Of a DNA stretch of 64,000 nucleotides, positions 8,954 to 17,128 are shown in pieces. The stretch covers positions 310,001 through 374,000 of the forward strand of contig JACONG010000010.1 of assembly GCA_014323865.1 (NCBI GenBank). Reading direction: 5' to 3'. The stretch is from Rhodospirillales bacterium (lineage in GTDB: Bacteria > Pseudomonadota > Alphaproteobacteria > SP197). Position 1 is the stretch's first letter; the number at the start of each line of letters is the position of its first letter. Below the pieces are notes generated by a model that saw nothing but the letters and a program-made list of their open reading frames with translations, was not told the DNA's origin and made no database searches. Position numbers and translations under genes: made by a program.

Positions 8954-9166
8954 ATGCAACGCAACTACAACTTCGTGGTCGAACGCGACGCTCAGACTGG
9001 TCTTCTGGTCGGCTATGTTCCGGGTTGGCCCGGTGCGCATTCTCAAGGCGCTGGCATTGAAGAGCTGCGCGAGAACCTCAGAGAAGTCATAGCCATGCTC
9101 TTGGAGGATGGCAATCCTGAGCTGGGGTCCGAGTTCGTATCGGTTCAGGAAGTCGCCTTGGCCTGA
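8954..9166 (+). CDS. hicB: HicB-family antitoxin
   Basis: A 70-residue small protein with the HicB half-RNase H-like fold: an N-terminal strand pair (FVVERDAQTGLLVGYVPGWP), GAHSQGAGIEEL, and a helix ending in AMLLEDG. It should bind and neutralise the HicA RNase and may autoregulate. No C-terminal DNA-binding ribbon or helix is visible, so it is the short HicB type. It lies upstream of hicA, the reverse of the classical hicA-hicB order, with a 3-bp spacer. Confidence 0.88.
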   Translation: MQRNYNFVVERDAQTGLLVGYVPGWPGAHSQGAGIEELRENLREVIAMLLEDGNPELGSEFVSVQEVALA

Positions 9167-9169
9167 TCG

Positions 9170-9391
9170 TTGGGCAACATCCCTGTTCTCAAGCCATGTG
9201 AAGTCGTGTCTTTGCTCAAACGGCAAGGGTTCGTCTTGATCCGCCAACGGGGTTCTCACATGCAGTTTCGCCACGCCGACGGAAGGCAGACAACAGTCCC
9301 GTTTCACGCGGGGCGGGATATGTCGCCGGTCTTGTTGAGAAAGATCGCCCAAGACATCGGAATGTCGGCCGAAGCCTTGCTCGGTCGGTAG
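9170..9391 (+). CDS. hicA: HicA-family mRNA interferase toxin
   Basis: A 73-residue double-stranded-RNA-binding-like RNase toxin that cleaves mRNA on ribosomes. The family pattern is complete: CEVVSLLKRQGFVLIRQRGS with catalytic His30 in GSH, then RQTTVPFHAGRDMSP and a terminal helix. It starts at TTG 9170, three bases after hicB, so translation depends on coupling to hicB; a weak start for the toxin would help keep antitoxin in excess. Because the His and the domain are intact, it is probably an active module. Confidence 0.88.
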   Translation: MGNIPVLKPCEVVSLLKRQGFVLIRQRGSHMQFRHADGRQTTVPFHAGRDMSPVLLRKIAQDIGMSAEALLGR

Positions 9392-10495
9392 TCAACCTGC
9401 CTTCGCCACCGTCATGTAGATGTGGACGTAGTCCATGGCGTGGCCTTCGGGAGCCTCACGGACCATGGCTTCGTAGGTGTCGTAGAACGTGTCGATGAGG
9501 GTGTCGCGCTCCTCGTCGGAGCGGGAGGCATCGAGCGCGGCGCGGAAGGTGGCGGCACTCCACGAGCGCAGGGTGGGGATGTAGTCGCGCGCGAAGCGGG
9601 CGGCGTCGCCGTGCTCCCTGAATTCGGCGGCGAAGGGGCAGGGGACGACTCGGCTCTCGCAATGCTCGACCGCGAGTCCACTCATGCTGACGGGGTTGCC
9701 GCGGTCGTCGATCGGAGCGCGGAACTCCTGGGTGTTGCGGTAGTACTGGGGCAGGGTCATGCCTTGGTACTCGGCTTCGGTGATGGCACCGTCCGAGATC
9801 ATGCCCTGCCAGATCAGGCTGAAGGTATTGAACATGTTCACGCCGCCAGTGTTGCCGAGGTAGCGGCCCTCGTCGTCAATACCGAAGTTCACCAGCACCA
9901 GACGCGCGCCCGGTGCCATCTCGACGGCCCGGCGCATCAGGATTGTCTCCCAGTCTTCGGCCGCCTGGACGTGGAAGTCGATCAGTTCGGCACCCTCGGC
10001 GCCCACCATGTGGACATGGCCCGTGATGTCGGTGGGCTTGCACGAAAGCCAGTGCATGGCGGTCGCCGAAAAGCCCAGGTCGAGCGTGCCGGCGGGCAGG
10101 ATCGGGTCGTAGAACGACGTGGCCGAGGCCAGCACCTGCACGTTGCGATGTCGGCTGAGCCAGCTTTCCTTCCCGGTCAGCCCGTGCACCAGGCCGAAGA
10201 TGGCATTGTAGTCGTTGCGCGGCTGGTCGGTATAGACGATCTGGACATCGCGCTCGGGGAAACGGTTGTGGATCAGACCGATCGCCTCGCCGATCATGTC
10301 GAACGAGGTGCCGGCGTCCGCCGTGCCCATGTCGCTCAGGGTGAAGGCCCGGTCCATGCGGTCGGGGATCTTTCCGATGGCGTCCCTGACCAGCGGCCAT
10401 GCGCCGTCGATCACATCCTTGGCACCCTTGGTCGCGGTCGAATAGGCACCGCCGCCGACCATCGCCACATGGGTCTTGTTGCCGTCTGCTCTCAT
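9392..10495 (-). CDS. SABATH-family SAM-dependent carboxyl methyltransferase homologue
   Basis: A 367-residue protein resembling plant salicylate/jasmonate/IAA carboxyl methyltransferases (Methyltransf_7), which methylate small carboxylic acids with SAM. The ordered motifs are AMVGGGAYS near the N-terminus (plant form MNGG.G..SYA), LSDMGTADAGTS (SAM-binding motif I), IVYTDQPRNDYNAIF (plant LNDLPGNDFN) and GFSATAMHWLS (plant SSYSLHWLS). ATG 10495 is preferred to TTG 10513. Such genes are uncommon in bacteria. The substrate cannot be inferred; neighbours are an HicBA pair and nadE. Convergent with hicA, ending one base after it. Confidence 0.75.
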   Translation of the reverse strand: MRADGNKTHVAMVGGGAYSTATKGAKDVIDGAWPLVRDAIGKIPDRMDRAFTLSDMGTADAGTSFDMIGEAIGLIHNRFPERDVQIVYTDQPRNDYNAIFGLVHGLTGKESWLSRHRNVQVLASATSFYDPILPAGTLDLGFSATAMHWLSCKPTDITGHVHMVGAEGAELIDFHVQAAEDWETILMRRAVEMAPGARLVLVNFGIDDEGRYLGNTGGVNMFNTFSLIWQGMISDGAITEAEYQGMTLPQYYRNTQEFRAPIDDRGNPVSMSGLAVEHCESRVVPCPFAAEFREHGDAARFARDYIPTLRSWSAATFRAALDASRSDEERDTLIDTFYDTYEAMVREAPEGHAMDYVHIYMTVAKAG

Positions 10496-10513
10496 CGTCC
10501 ACACCCGTCCCAA

Positions 10514-10655
10514 GCAGGCGAAGTATAACGGCCCTATCGCATCACACGTATCGCATCACATGTGTGAGCACTGCTACTCTTGCACGATTTCCGCAACGTG
10601 CGCCACGCTTGCCGCATGGCCGAATGCCTGACCGAAATCACCGCACGCCGCTTCT
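10514..10655. other. Intergenic region with short direct repeats
   Basis: Upstream of the SABATH gene the stretch contains two near copies of TATCGCATCACACG/TATCGCATCACATG at about 10535-10562, then the palindrome CACATGTGTG. No clear promoter boxes. Together with 10833-10917 and the small ORF it makes up the 10496-10917 gap between annotated genes. Confidence 0.4.
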
Positions 10656-10832
10656 GTGGTCTGCATCCATATCGCGGCACACGCCGCCCTTTTCCTCCAG
10701 GGGCTCAGGCCGCGTGGCTGGACGGAGTTCCGCAAGGCCAACCAGTCGGTCGTCACCGCCAGTTCGGCCTGGCTTGTCCTGCTGGCCCTTTTATTGATCG
10801 TCTTTGTCGATCGTCATGGCCTTCCGGCATAG
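10656..10832 (+). CDS. Possible small single-span membrane protein (58 aa)
   Basis: From GTG 10656 to TAG 10830-10832 the frame encodes a basic amphipathic first half (ending RPRGWTEFRKANQS) followed by a C-terminal membrane helix (SAWLVLLALLLIVFVDRHG). GC-rich third positions and the helix make it look like a real tail-anchored micro-protein, but no convincing ribosome-binding site precedes the GTG and the start is unsure. It lies in an otherwise empty gap before nadE. Confidence 0.35.
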   Translation: MVCIHIAAHAALFLQGLRPRGWTEFRKANQSVVTASSAWLVLLALLLIVFVDRHGLPA

Positions 10833-10917
10833 CTGTTCCTCCCGCGATTGACAGCCCCGGCGCGCCTGCCTACCTGTCCCTGGTGTTCAAGAGCCGCCGC
10901 AGCGGTGGGCACCGTTC

Positions 10918-12573
10918 ATGACCGATACCCTCAGGATTGCCCTGGCCCAACTCAACCCCACGGTGGGTGCGGTCGAGGCCAATGCCGACAAGGTGCTGGC
11001 GGCCCGTGCCGATGCTGCCGCGCAGGGTGCCGATCTCATGGTGACGCCCGAGCTCGTGATCAACGGCTACCCGCCCGAGGACCTGGTCCTGCGGCCGGCG
11101 TTTCAGGAGCAGGTCGAGGCGGCGGTCGATCGCCTCGCACGGGCGACCGACGACGGCGGACTCGCTGTCCTTCTGGGGGCGACGCATCGCAGCAACGGCG
11201 CTCTCCACAATGCGGTCTATCTGCTCGACGGCGGCGTGGTGCGCCATGTTCGCCTGAAGTACGATCTGCCCAACTACGGTGTCTTCGACGAGAAGCGTGT
11301 CTTCAAGGCCGGCCCGTTGCCCGGACCCATTCCGTTCCGCGACGTCCGGCTCGGCGCGATGATCTGCGAGGACATGTGGACCGGCGAGGTGGCCGAGTGC
11401 CTTGAGGAAAACGGTGCCGAACTGCTCGTCGTGCCCAATGGATCGCCCTTCGACGTCGAGAACACCGAGCGACGCATGAACCAGGCGGTGGCGCGGGTTA
11501 TCGAGACCGGGCTGCCGATGGTCTACGTCAACCAGGTTGGCGGTCAGGACGAACTGGTGTTCGACGGTGCTTCTTTCGTGCTCGATGCGGAGCGGAACCT
11601 GAAGGCGCAGCTTCCGGGCTGGCGCGAAGCGGTTGTGACGACGTCCTGGCATCGCACGGCGGACGGCTGGCGTTGCGATGACGCCGGCATCGCGCCGGAA
11701 CTCGGGCGCTGGGAGACCATCTACCGCGCGCTTGTGACGGGTCTCGCCGATTACGTCGGCAAGAATGGGTTCCCGGGCGTTCTGATCGGCATGTCGGGCG
11801 GCATTGATTCGGCGCTGTCCGCTGCCGTTGCGACCGATGCCCTGGGGCCCGACAGGGTCCACTGTGTCATGATGCCCTCGCGCTATACGAGCCGGGAGAG
11901 CCTCGACGACGCCTCGGAGTGTTCGCGTCTTCTGGGCGTTCGCCATGACAGCGTCTCGATTGCGCCGGCTGTCGGTGCCTGTGATATCATGCTGAACGAT
12001 CTCTTTGCCGGCTCCGATCCCAACGAGGCCGAGGAAAACATCCAGGCGCGCAGCCGTGGCATGATCCTGATGGCGCTCTCCAACAAGTTCGGTCACATGG
12101 TGCTCTCGACCGGCAACAAGTCCGAGATGTCGGTGGGCTACGCCACGCTCTACGGCGATATGTGCGGCGGCTACTCGGTGCTGAAGGATGTCTACAAGAC
12201 GAGCGTCTACGCGCTCTCGAACTGGCGCAACCGGAACAGGCCCGACGGGCTGCTCGGCCCCGAGGGGCGTGTGATCCCGCAGAACATCGTTGACAAGGCA
12301 CCCACCGCCGAGCTCAGGGACAACCAGACCGACCGGGACAGCCTGCCGCCCTATGACACGCTGGACGATATCCTCCACGGCATGGTCGAGAAGGAAGAGA
12401 CCCTCAGCCGGATTTGCGACCGCGGTCACGACCGGGTCCTGGTTGAGCGTATCCGGGGCCTTCTGATGCGTGCGGAGTACAAACGGCGCCAGGCCCCGCC
12501 GGGTGTCAAGATCTCGCCCAGGGCCTTCGGCCGCGATCGCCGCTACCCCATCACCAACCGCTTCCGCAGCTGA
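10918..12573 (+). CDS. nadE: Glutamine-dependent NAD(+) synthetase
   Basis: A 551-residue two-domain enzyme that makes NAD from deamido-NAD, ATP and glutamine. The N-terminal nitrilase-type glutaminase domain (about 1-250) has the triad Glu45 (PELVINGYP), Lys114 (RLKYDLPNYG) and Cys150 (MICEDMW). The C-terminal synthetase domain carries the P-loop SGGIDSAL, then the STGNKSEMSVGYATLYGDM and YKTSVY segments. Length fits the bacterial fused type. It starts after a poorly defined leader; start at ATG 10918 agrees with the family's short N-terminus. Functionally related to the upstream salvage gene at 7741. Confidence 0.95.
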   Translation: MTDTLRIALAQLNPTVGAVEANADKVLAARADAAAQGADLMVTPELVINGYPPEDLVLRPAFQEQVEAAVDRLARATDDGGLAVLLGATHRSNGALHNAVYLLDGGVVRHVRLKYDLPNYGVFDEKRVFKAGPLPGPIPFRDVRLGAMICEDMWTGEVAECLEENGAELLVVPNGSPFDVENTERRMNQAVARVIETGLPMVYVNQVGGQDELVFDGASFVLDAERNLKAQLPGWREAVVTTSWHRTADGWRCDDAGIAPELGRWETIYRALVTGLADYVGKNGFPGVLIGMSGGIDSALSAAVATDALGPDRVHCVMMPSRYTSRESLDDASECSRLLGVRHDSVSIAPAVGACDIMLNDLFAGSDPNEAEENIQARSRGMILMALSNKFGHMVLSTGNKSEMSVGYATLYGDMCGGYSVLKDVYKTSVYALSNWRNRNRPDGLLGPEGRVIPQNIVDKAPTAELRDNQTDRDSLPPYDTLDDILHGMVEKEETLSRICDRGHDRVLVERIRGLLMRAEYKRRQAPPGVKISPRAFGRDRRYPITNRFRS

Positions 12574-12585
12574 CCGTGCTTGTCG

Positions 12586-12687
12586 TGTCATCCCGGACAA
12601 GGAAGCGGAGCGAGCGCGATCCGCGACCTCGACAGGCCGTCGCTTGCCCCTTGAGGTCCAGGGTCTCCCTCTGGTCGCCCGGGATGA
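12586..12687. repeat. REP-like palindromic element (copy 2)
   Basis: TGTCATCCCGG (12586-12596) and CCGGGATGA (12679-12687) form the outer inverted repeat of about 100 bp between nadE and gltX. The core is the same as at 206-314 and 46072-46118. An internal GAGCGCGATCCGCGACC-type segment is shared in part with the rpsD leader. Confidence 0.5.
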
Positions 12688-12706
12688 AACATGGGGACGA
12701 GGTTCC

Positions 12707-14059
12707 ATGAAACCCGTCGTCACCCGGTTTGCGCCGAGCCCTACGGGCCGTCTGCATGTCGGCAACGTGAAGACTGCGCTGTTCAACTGGCTGGCTGCGC
12801 GCCAGGCGGGTGGCACGTTCATTCTGCGGCTCGACGACACGGATCGGGAGCGTTCCACCGAAGCCTTCGCGCAGGGCATCCGCGATGACATGGCCTGGCT
12901 CGGCCTCGACTGGGACGGGGAGGAGAAGCAATCGGACCGCTTCGCCCGCTACGAGGCTGCGCGGGCCGGGCTGGCCGCATCGGGTCGCCTTTATCCCTGC
13001 TACGAGACACCTCAGGAGCTTGAGACCCAGCGCAACTTGCAGAAGGTGCGAGGCCTGCCGCCGGTTTACGACCGCTCGGCGCTCAGGCTGTCAGCCGACG
13101 AGATGATGTCCCTGAAGGCAGAGGGGCGGCAGCCCCACTGGCGTTTTCGCCTCGGCGACGAGACCGTCGCTTACGACGACCTGATCCGCGGCGCTGTGAC
13201 GTTCGATCCCGGCCATGTGAGCGATCCCGTGCTGGTGCGCGAGGACGGCGCGCCGACTTATACGCTGGCGTCTGTGGTGGACGACATCGACATGGGCGTG
13301 ACGCTCGTCATTCGTGGTGAGGACCATGTTGCCAACACGGCGGTCCAGATCGAACTGACCCGGGCCCTGGGCGGGGCGGTGCCGGATTACGCGCATCATC
13401 CGCTTCTGACATCGGCTACGGGCAACGGTCTTTCCAAGCGCAAGGGCGGCGGCGCGGTTGGCGATCTGCGCGAGGACGGGGTCGAAGCGATGGCCGTGAC
13501 GAGTTTTCTGGCGCGGCTTGGGACCTCCGATGCGATCGAGCCGATATACGCCATGGCCGACCTGGCGAACGGCTTTGCCTTCGGGAAGATCTCGCGCAAT
13601 CCGCCACGCTACGATCCCGACGAGGTGCTGGCCTTGAATCGCAAGTGGCTTCATGGCGCGCCCTACGATGCGGTGGCCGCGGAACTGCCGGGCATCGACG
13701 CAGTGTTCTGGGAGATCGTGCGCGGGAATCTCGATCGGGCTTCCGACGCCATGGACTGGTGGCGGATATGCCATGAGACGATCGGGCCCGGAAGCCGGGA
13801 CGCGACGTTCTGTGCGCAGGCTGCCGGACTGCTCCCTCCGGAACCCTGGGATTCGGCAACCTGGAAGGCCTGGACCGATGCCGTGAAGGCGGAGACGGGA
13901 CGCAAGGGCAGGGATCTGTTCCATCCCCTGCGCCTCGCGCTGACGGGCCGCGAACATGGGCCGGAGCTGGCGGCGCTGCTTCCCGTGATCGGCCGCGAAC
14001 GTGTGCTGACGCGTCTGGGCGGTCAGGTGCGTTGCCTCGATCGGGCAATGGAGCTATAG
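12707..14059 (+). CDS. gltX: Glutamyl-tRNA synthetase (GltX2 type)
   Basis: A 450-residue class I aminoacyl-tRNA synthetase charging Glu onto tRNA. The HIGH-like signature is RFAPSPTGRLHVGN (HVGN at 17-20) and the KMSKS-like loop is LSKRK at 242-246. In alphaproteobacteria two GltX paralogues are common; the TGNGLSKRKGG loop and the HHPLLT context resemble the GltX2 form, some of which charge tRNA(Gln) for the GatCAB amidation route. ATG 12707 is chosen because upstream in-frame codons translate the palindromic element. Followed after 8 bases by the cysS leader. Confidence 0.92.
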   Translation: MKPVVTRFAPSPTGRLHVGNVKTALFNWLAARQAGGTFILRLDDTDRERSTEAFAQGIRDDMAWLGLDWDGEEKQSDRFARYEAARAGLAASGRLYPCYETPQELETQRNLQKVRGLPPVYDRSALRLSADEMMSLKAEGRQPHWRFRLGDETVAYDDLIRGAVTFDPGHVSDPVLVREDGAPTYTLASVVDDIDMGVTLVIRGEDHVANTAVQIELTRALGGAVPDYAHHPLLTSATGNGLSKRKGGGAVGDLREDGVEAMAVTSFLARLGTSDAIEPIYAMADLANGFAFGKISRNPPRYDPDEVLALNRKWLHGAPYDAVAAELPGIDAVFWEIVRGNLDRASDAMDWWRICHETIGPGSRDATFCAQAAGLLPPEPWDSATWKAWTDAVKAETGRKGRDLFHPLRLALTGREHGPELAALLPVIGRERVLTRLGGQVRCLDRAMEL

Positions 14060-14067
14060 AGCGCGAT

Positions 14068-14121
14068 ATGGAACAACGGACGCCTCGATGTTGTGGAGCC
14101 TGCGGGCGAGTTATCGCCTGA
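14068..14121 (+). CDS. Putative Cys-rich leader peptide upstream of cysS (17 aa)
   Basis: ATG 14068 opens an ORF for MEQRTPRCCGACGRVIA, with three Cys codons (TGT TGT near the middle, TGC three codons later), and stops at TGA 14119-14121. It lies between gltX and cysS, and its last codons sit in the hairpin 14105-14118. A Cys-dense leader in front of cysteinyl-tRNA synthetase is what a cysteine-responsive attenuator would look like. No strong ribosome-binding site is visible, so expression is unproven. Confidence 0.45.
   Translation: MEQRTPRCCGACGRVIA
14105..14118 (+). promoter_or_regulatory. Hairpin overlapping the end of the Cys-rich leader ORF
   Basis: GGCGA (14105-14109) pairs with TCGCC (14114-14118) around a GTTA loop. 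A ribosome stalled at the preceding Cys codons would alter this structure. No U-tract follows, so any control would be translational or Rho-dependent rather than intrinsic termination. Confidence 0.35.
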
Positions 14122-14182
14122 CCGTGCCTGCTGCCCTGCCGGCGCGGTGATGTGTCCCAATCCTTGCTCCGGAGTCTGTTCC

Positions 14183-15535
14183 ATGTCCTTCCATGCCCAT
14201 AACACGCTGACGCGCCAGAAAGAGCGGCTTGAACCCATTGAGCCCGGCAAGGTCGGGTTCTACGTCTGCGGCCCCACGGTCTATGACCTGATTCATCTGG
14301 GCAACGCCCGCCCGCTCGTCGTCTTCGACGTTCTTTTCCGTCTCCTCAACCATCGCTACGGTGAGGAAAATGTCAAATATGTTCGTAATATCACAGATAT
14401 CGACGATAAGATTAATGCTGCAGCTCAAGAGCGCGCCATCGCGATCAGCGAGCTGACGGCAATGACGATCGAGCGTTTCCACGAAGATACGGTTGCGCTG
14501 GGCTGCCTGGAACCGAGTGAGGAACCACGGGCCACGGCTCATATCCCGGAGATGATCGCGCTGATCGAACGGCTGATCGGGCAGGGCCATGCCTATGCCG
14601 CGGAAGGCCACGTGCTGTTCGATGTGCCGTCCTATGCGGCCTACGGGCGCTTGTCGGGCAACAGCCGGGACGAGATCGTCGCTGGCGCGCGTATCGAGGT
14701 CGCGCCTTACAAGAAGGATGCGGCCGACTTCGTGCTCTGGAAGCCCTCGACCGGCGAGCTGCCGGGTTGGGACAGCCCCTGGGGCTACGGGCGGCCCGGC
14801 TGGCACCTTGAGTGCTCGGCCATGAGCGAGAAGCATCTGGGTCGTTGCTTCGATATCCACGGCGGTGGGCGCGACCTGATCTTTCCGCACCATGAGAACG
14901 AGATCGCCCAGACCTGCGCCGCCCACGCCGATGCCGGCTTCGCGACGATCTGGATGCACAACGGCTTCCTCTCGGTCGAGGGGGAGAAGATGTCGAAGTC
15001 GCTCGGCAACTTCTACACGGTACGCGCGTTGCTGGACGACTGGCCGGGTGAGGCGCTGCGTTTCGCGCTGCTCTCCGCGCAGTATCGCCAGCCGCTCGAC
15101 TTCACCTTCGACCTTCTGAGGCAGGCCAGGGCCACGCTCGACCGCTTCTACAACGCGATCGGCGAGGCCGGTGATCCCGAGCACGGCGAGATTCCGGCCG
15201 ATGTGCTCTCGGCGCTCGACGATGACCTCAACACGCCCCTGGCGGTGGCCGCGATGCACAGGCTTGCCGACCGCGTCTTCCAGGGCGATCGCACAGCCGC
15301 GGCGTCGCTGCGTGGTGCCGGTGCGGTGCTGGGTCTGCTCCAGGCACCGTCGCAGGCCTGGTTCCAAGGCGGTGACGGCAACGAGGCGTCCGAAATCGAA
15401 GGACTCATCGAGACCCGAAAGGCGGCGCGTGCCAACAGGGATTTCGCGGCAGCCGACCGGATTCGGGACGATCTCAAGGCACGCGGGATCGAACTGAAGG
15501 ACGGGCCGGAGGGTACGACCTGGAGACGCGTCTGA
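14183..15535 (+). CDS. cysS: Cysteinyl-tRNA synthetase
   Basis: A 450-residue class I synthetase charging Cys onto tRNA(Cys). The HIGH-like motif is HLGNAR at 38-43, KMSKS is at 269-273, and zinc ligands are Cys29 (VCGPTVYD), Cys211 (HLECSAMS) and His236 (FPHHENE). ATG 14183 (MSFHAHNTLT) is the family start. The same frame is open upstream from GTG 14093 and would add a 30-residue, five-Cys extension; this is more likely regulatory leader than protein. The stop overlaps cimA by one base (TGATG), so the two are coupled. Confidence 0.95.
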   Translation: MSFHAHNTLTRQKERLEPIEPGKVGFYVCGPTVYDLIHLGNARPLVVFDVLFRLLNHRYGEENVKYVRNITDIDDKINAAAQERAIAISELTAMTIERFHEDTVALGCLEPSEEPRATAHIPEMIALIERLIGQGHAYAAEGHVLFDVPSYAAYGRLSGNSRDEIVAGARIEVAPYKKDAADFVLWKPSTGELPGWDSPWGYGRPGWHLECSAMSEKHLGRCFDIHGGGRDLIFPHHENEIAQTCAAHADAGFATIWMHNGFLSVEGEKMSKSLGNFYTVRALLDDWPGEALRFALLSAQYRQPLDFTFDLLRQARATLDRFYNAIGEAGDPEHGEIPADVLSALDDDLNTPLAVAAMHRLADRVFQGDRTAAASLRGAGAVLGLLQAPSQAWFQGGDGNEASEIEGLIETRKAARANRDFAAADRIRDDLKARGIELKDGPEGTTWRRV

Positions 15536-17124
15536 TGGCCGATCGCGTTTATCTCTTCGATACCACGTTGCGCGACGGCGCCCAGACCCAGGGCGTCGAC
15601 TTCAATGTCGCGGAAAAGGCCGAGATCGCGCACGCGCTGGACGAACTGGGCGTCGACTACGTCGAAGGCGGCTGGCCGGGCGCGAATCCGACCGACGATG
15701 CTTTCTTCGGCAGCGCCCCGGCGCTCCAGCGCGCGGCCTTCACGGCCTTCGGGATGACCCGCCGTCCCGGTCGCAGCGTCAGGAACGATCCCGGTCTCCA
15801 GGCGGTCGTCTCGGCCTCTGCCCAGGCGGTCTGTCTGGTCGGCAAGGCCTGGGACTTCCACGTCGACCTGGCACTGGAAATCTCCAAAGACGAGAACGTC
15901 GCGATGATCGCCGACTCGATTGCGCACGCCGTGGCGCGGGGGCGCGAGGCGATGTTCGACGCCGAACATTTCTTCGACGGCTACAAGTCCGACCCTGACT
16001 TCACTGTCGCCTGCATCGAGGCGGCGCTCGAGGCGGGTGCCCGTTGGGCCGTGCTGTGCGACACGAACGGCGGCACACTGCCGGGCGAGGTGGGAGACAT
16101 TGTCGCCGCCGTTGCCGCCAGGGTCGGCGGCGACCGACTCGGCATTCACGCCCACAACGATACGGGCAATGCCGTGGCGAACAGTCTGGTCGCAGTCGAA
16201 GCGGGTGTGCGCCAGGTGCAGGGAACACTCAATGGCTTGGGCGAACGCTGCGGCAATGCCAACCTGGTCTCGCTGATCCCGACGCTCAAGCTGAAGTCCG
16301 GCTACGAGATCGGGGTGAGCGACAAGGATCTCGTGCACCTGGCCCATGCGTCCCGCCTGCTTGACGCGCTGCTCAACCGTGCGCCCGACAGGCACGCGCC
16401 CTATGTCGGCAGCGCAGCCTTTGCCCACAAGGGCGGCCTCCACGTTTCGGCCGTGATGAAAGACCCCCGGACCTACGAGCACGTGCCGCCCGAAACCGTC
16501 GGCAACCGCCGCCACATCGTGGTCTCCGACCAGTCCGGGCGGGCCAATATGCTGGTGCGTCTGAGCGAAGCGGGCATGGAGGTCGATCCCGATCACCCCA
16601 GGCTTCCGCGCCTGGTCGAGGAGGTAAAGGCCCGCGAGTTCGAGGGTTACAGCTATGACGGTGCCGAAGCGAGCTTCGAGCTCCTGGCCCGGCGCATTCT
16701 GGGCACGGTGCCGACCTACTTCGAGGTCGAGAGCTTCCGCGTGCAGGTCGAGCGCCGGCACAACGCGCTGGGCAAGCTGGTCACCGTCTCGGAGGCGACG
16801 GTCAAGCTGATTGTCGATGGCCACCGGCTTCTGTCGGTCGCGGAAGGCAACGGCCCGGTGGATGCGCTCAACCACGCACTCGCCAAGGATCTCGGCAAAT
16901 ACGCCGACGCTCTCGGGAACTGGCGGCTGGTCGACTACAAGGTGCGCATCATCTCGCCCCAGGCCGGTACGGGGGCCATCACCCGCGTCCTGATCGAAAG
17001 CACCGACGACAGCGGCGCAACGTGGAACACGGTCGGCGTCTCGGCCAACATCATCGACGCCTCGTTCCAGGCTCTGGTCGATTCGATTACCTGCAAACTC
17101 ATGCGCACCGACGCGCCTGCGTGA
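15535..17124 (+). CDS. cimA: Citramalate synthase
   Basis: A 529-residue (R)-citramalate synthase that condenses pyruvate and acetyl-CoA, giving a threonine-independent entry to isoleucine synthesis. The HMGL-like TIM barrel carries the substrate/metal motif DTTLRDGAQTQG (residues 9-20), GIHAHNDTGNAVANS and the GLGERCGNANL loop. The C-terminal third is a LeuA-type dimerisation/allosteric domain. EGGWPGANPTDDAFF distinguishes CimA from LeuA. It overlaps cysS by one base. A threonine ammonia-lyase gene lies at 59624, so the organism may have both routes to 2-oxobutyrate. Confidence 0.92.
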   Translation: MADRVYLFDTTLRDGAQTQGVDFNVAEKAEIAHALDELGVDYVEGGWPGANPTDDAFFGSAPALQRAAFTAFGMTRRPGRSVRNDPGLQAVVSASAQAVCLVGKAWDFHVDLALEISKDENVAMIADSIAHAVARGREAMFDAEHFFDGYKSDPDFTVACIEAALEAGARWAVLCDTNGGTLPGEVGDIVAAVAARVGGDRLGIHAHNDTGNAVANSLVAVEAGVRQVQGTLNGLGERCGNANLVSLIPTLKLKSGYEIGVSDKDLVHLAHASRLLDALLNRAPDRHAPYVGSAAFAHKGGLHVSAVMKDPRTYEHVPPETVGNRRHIVVSDQSGRANMLVRLSEAGMEVDPDHPRLPRLVEEVKAREFEGYSYDGAEASFELLARRILGTVPTYFEVESFRVQVERRHNALGKLVTVSEATVKLIVDGHRLLSVAEGNGPVDALNHALAKDLGKYADALGNWRLVDYKVRIISPQAGTGAITRVLIESTDDSGATWNTVGVSANIIDASFQALVDSITCKLMRTDAPA

Positions 17125-17128
17125 TGCC

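Noticed and set aside
14093-14182. N-terminal Cys-rich extension of cysteinyl-tRNA synthetase
   Set aside because: The frame is open but the family starts at 14183. I treat the segment as a leader, although translation from GTG 14093 cannot be excluded.
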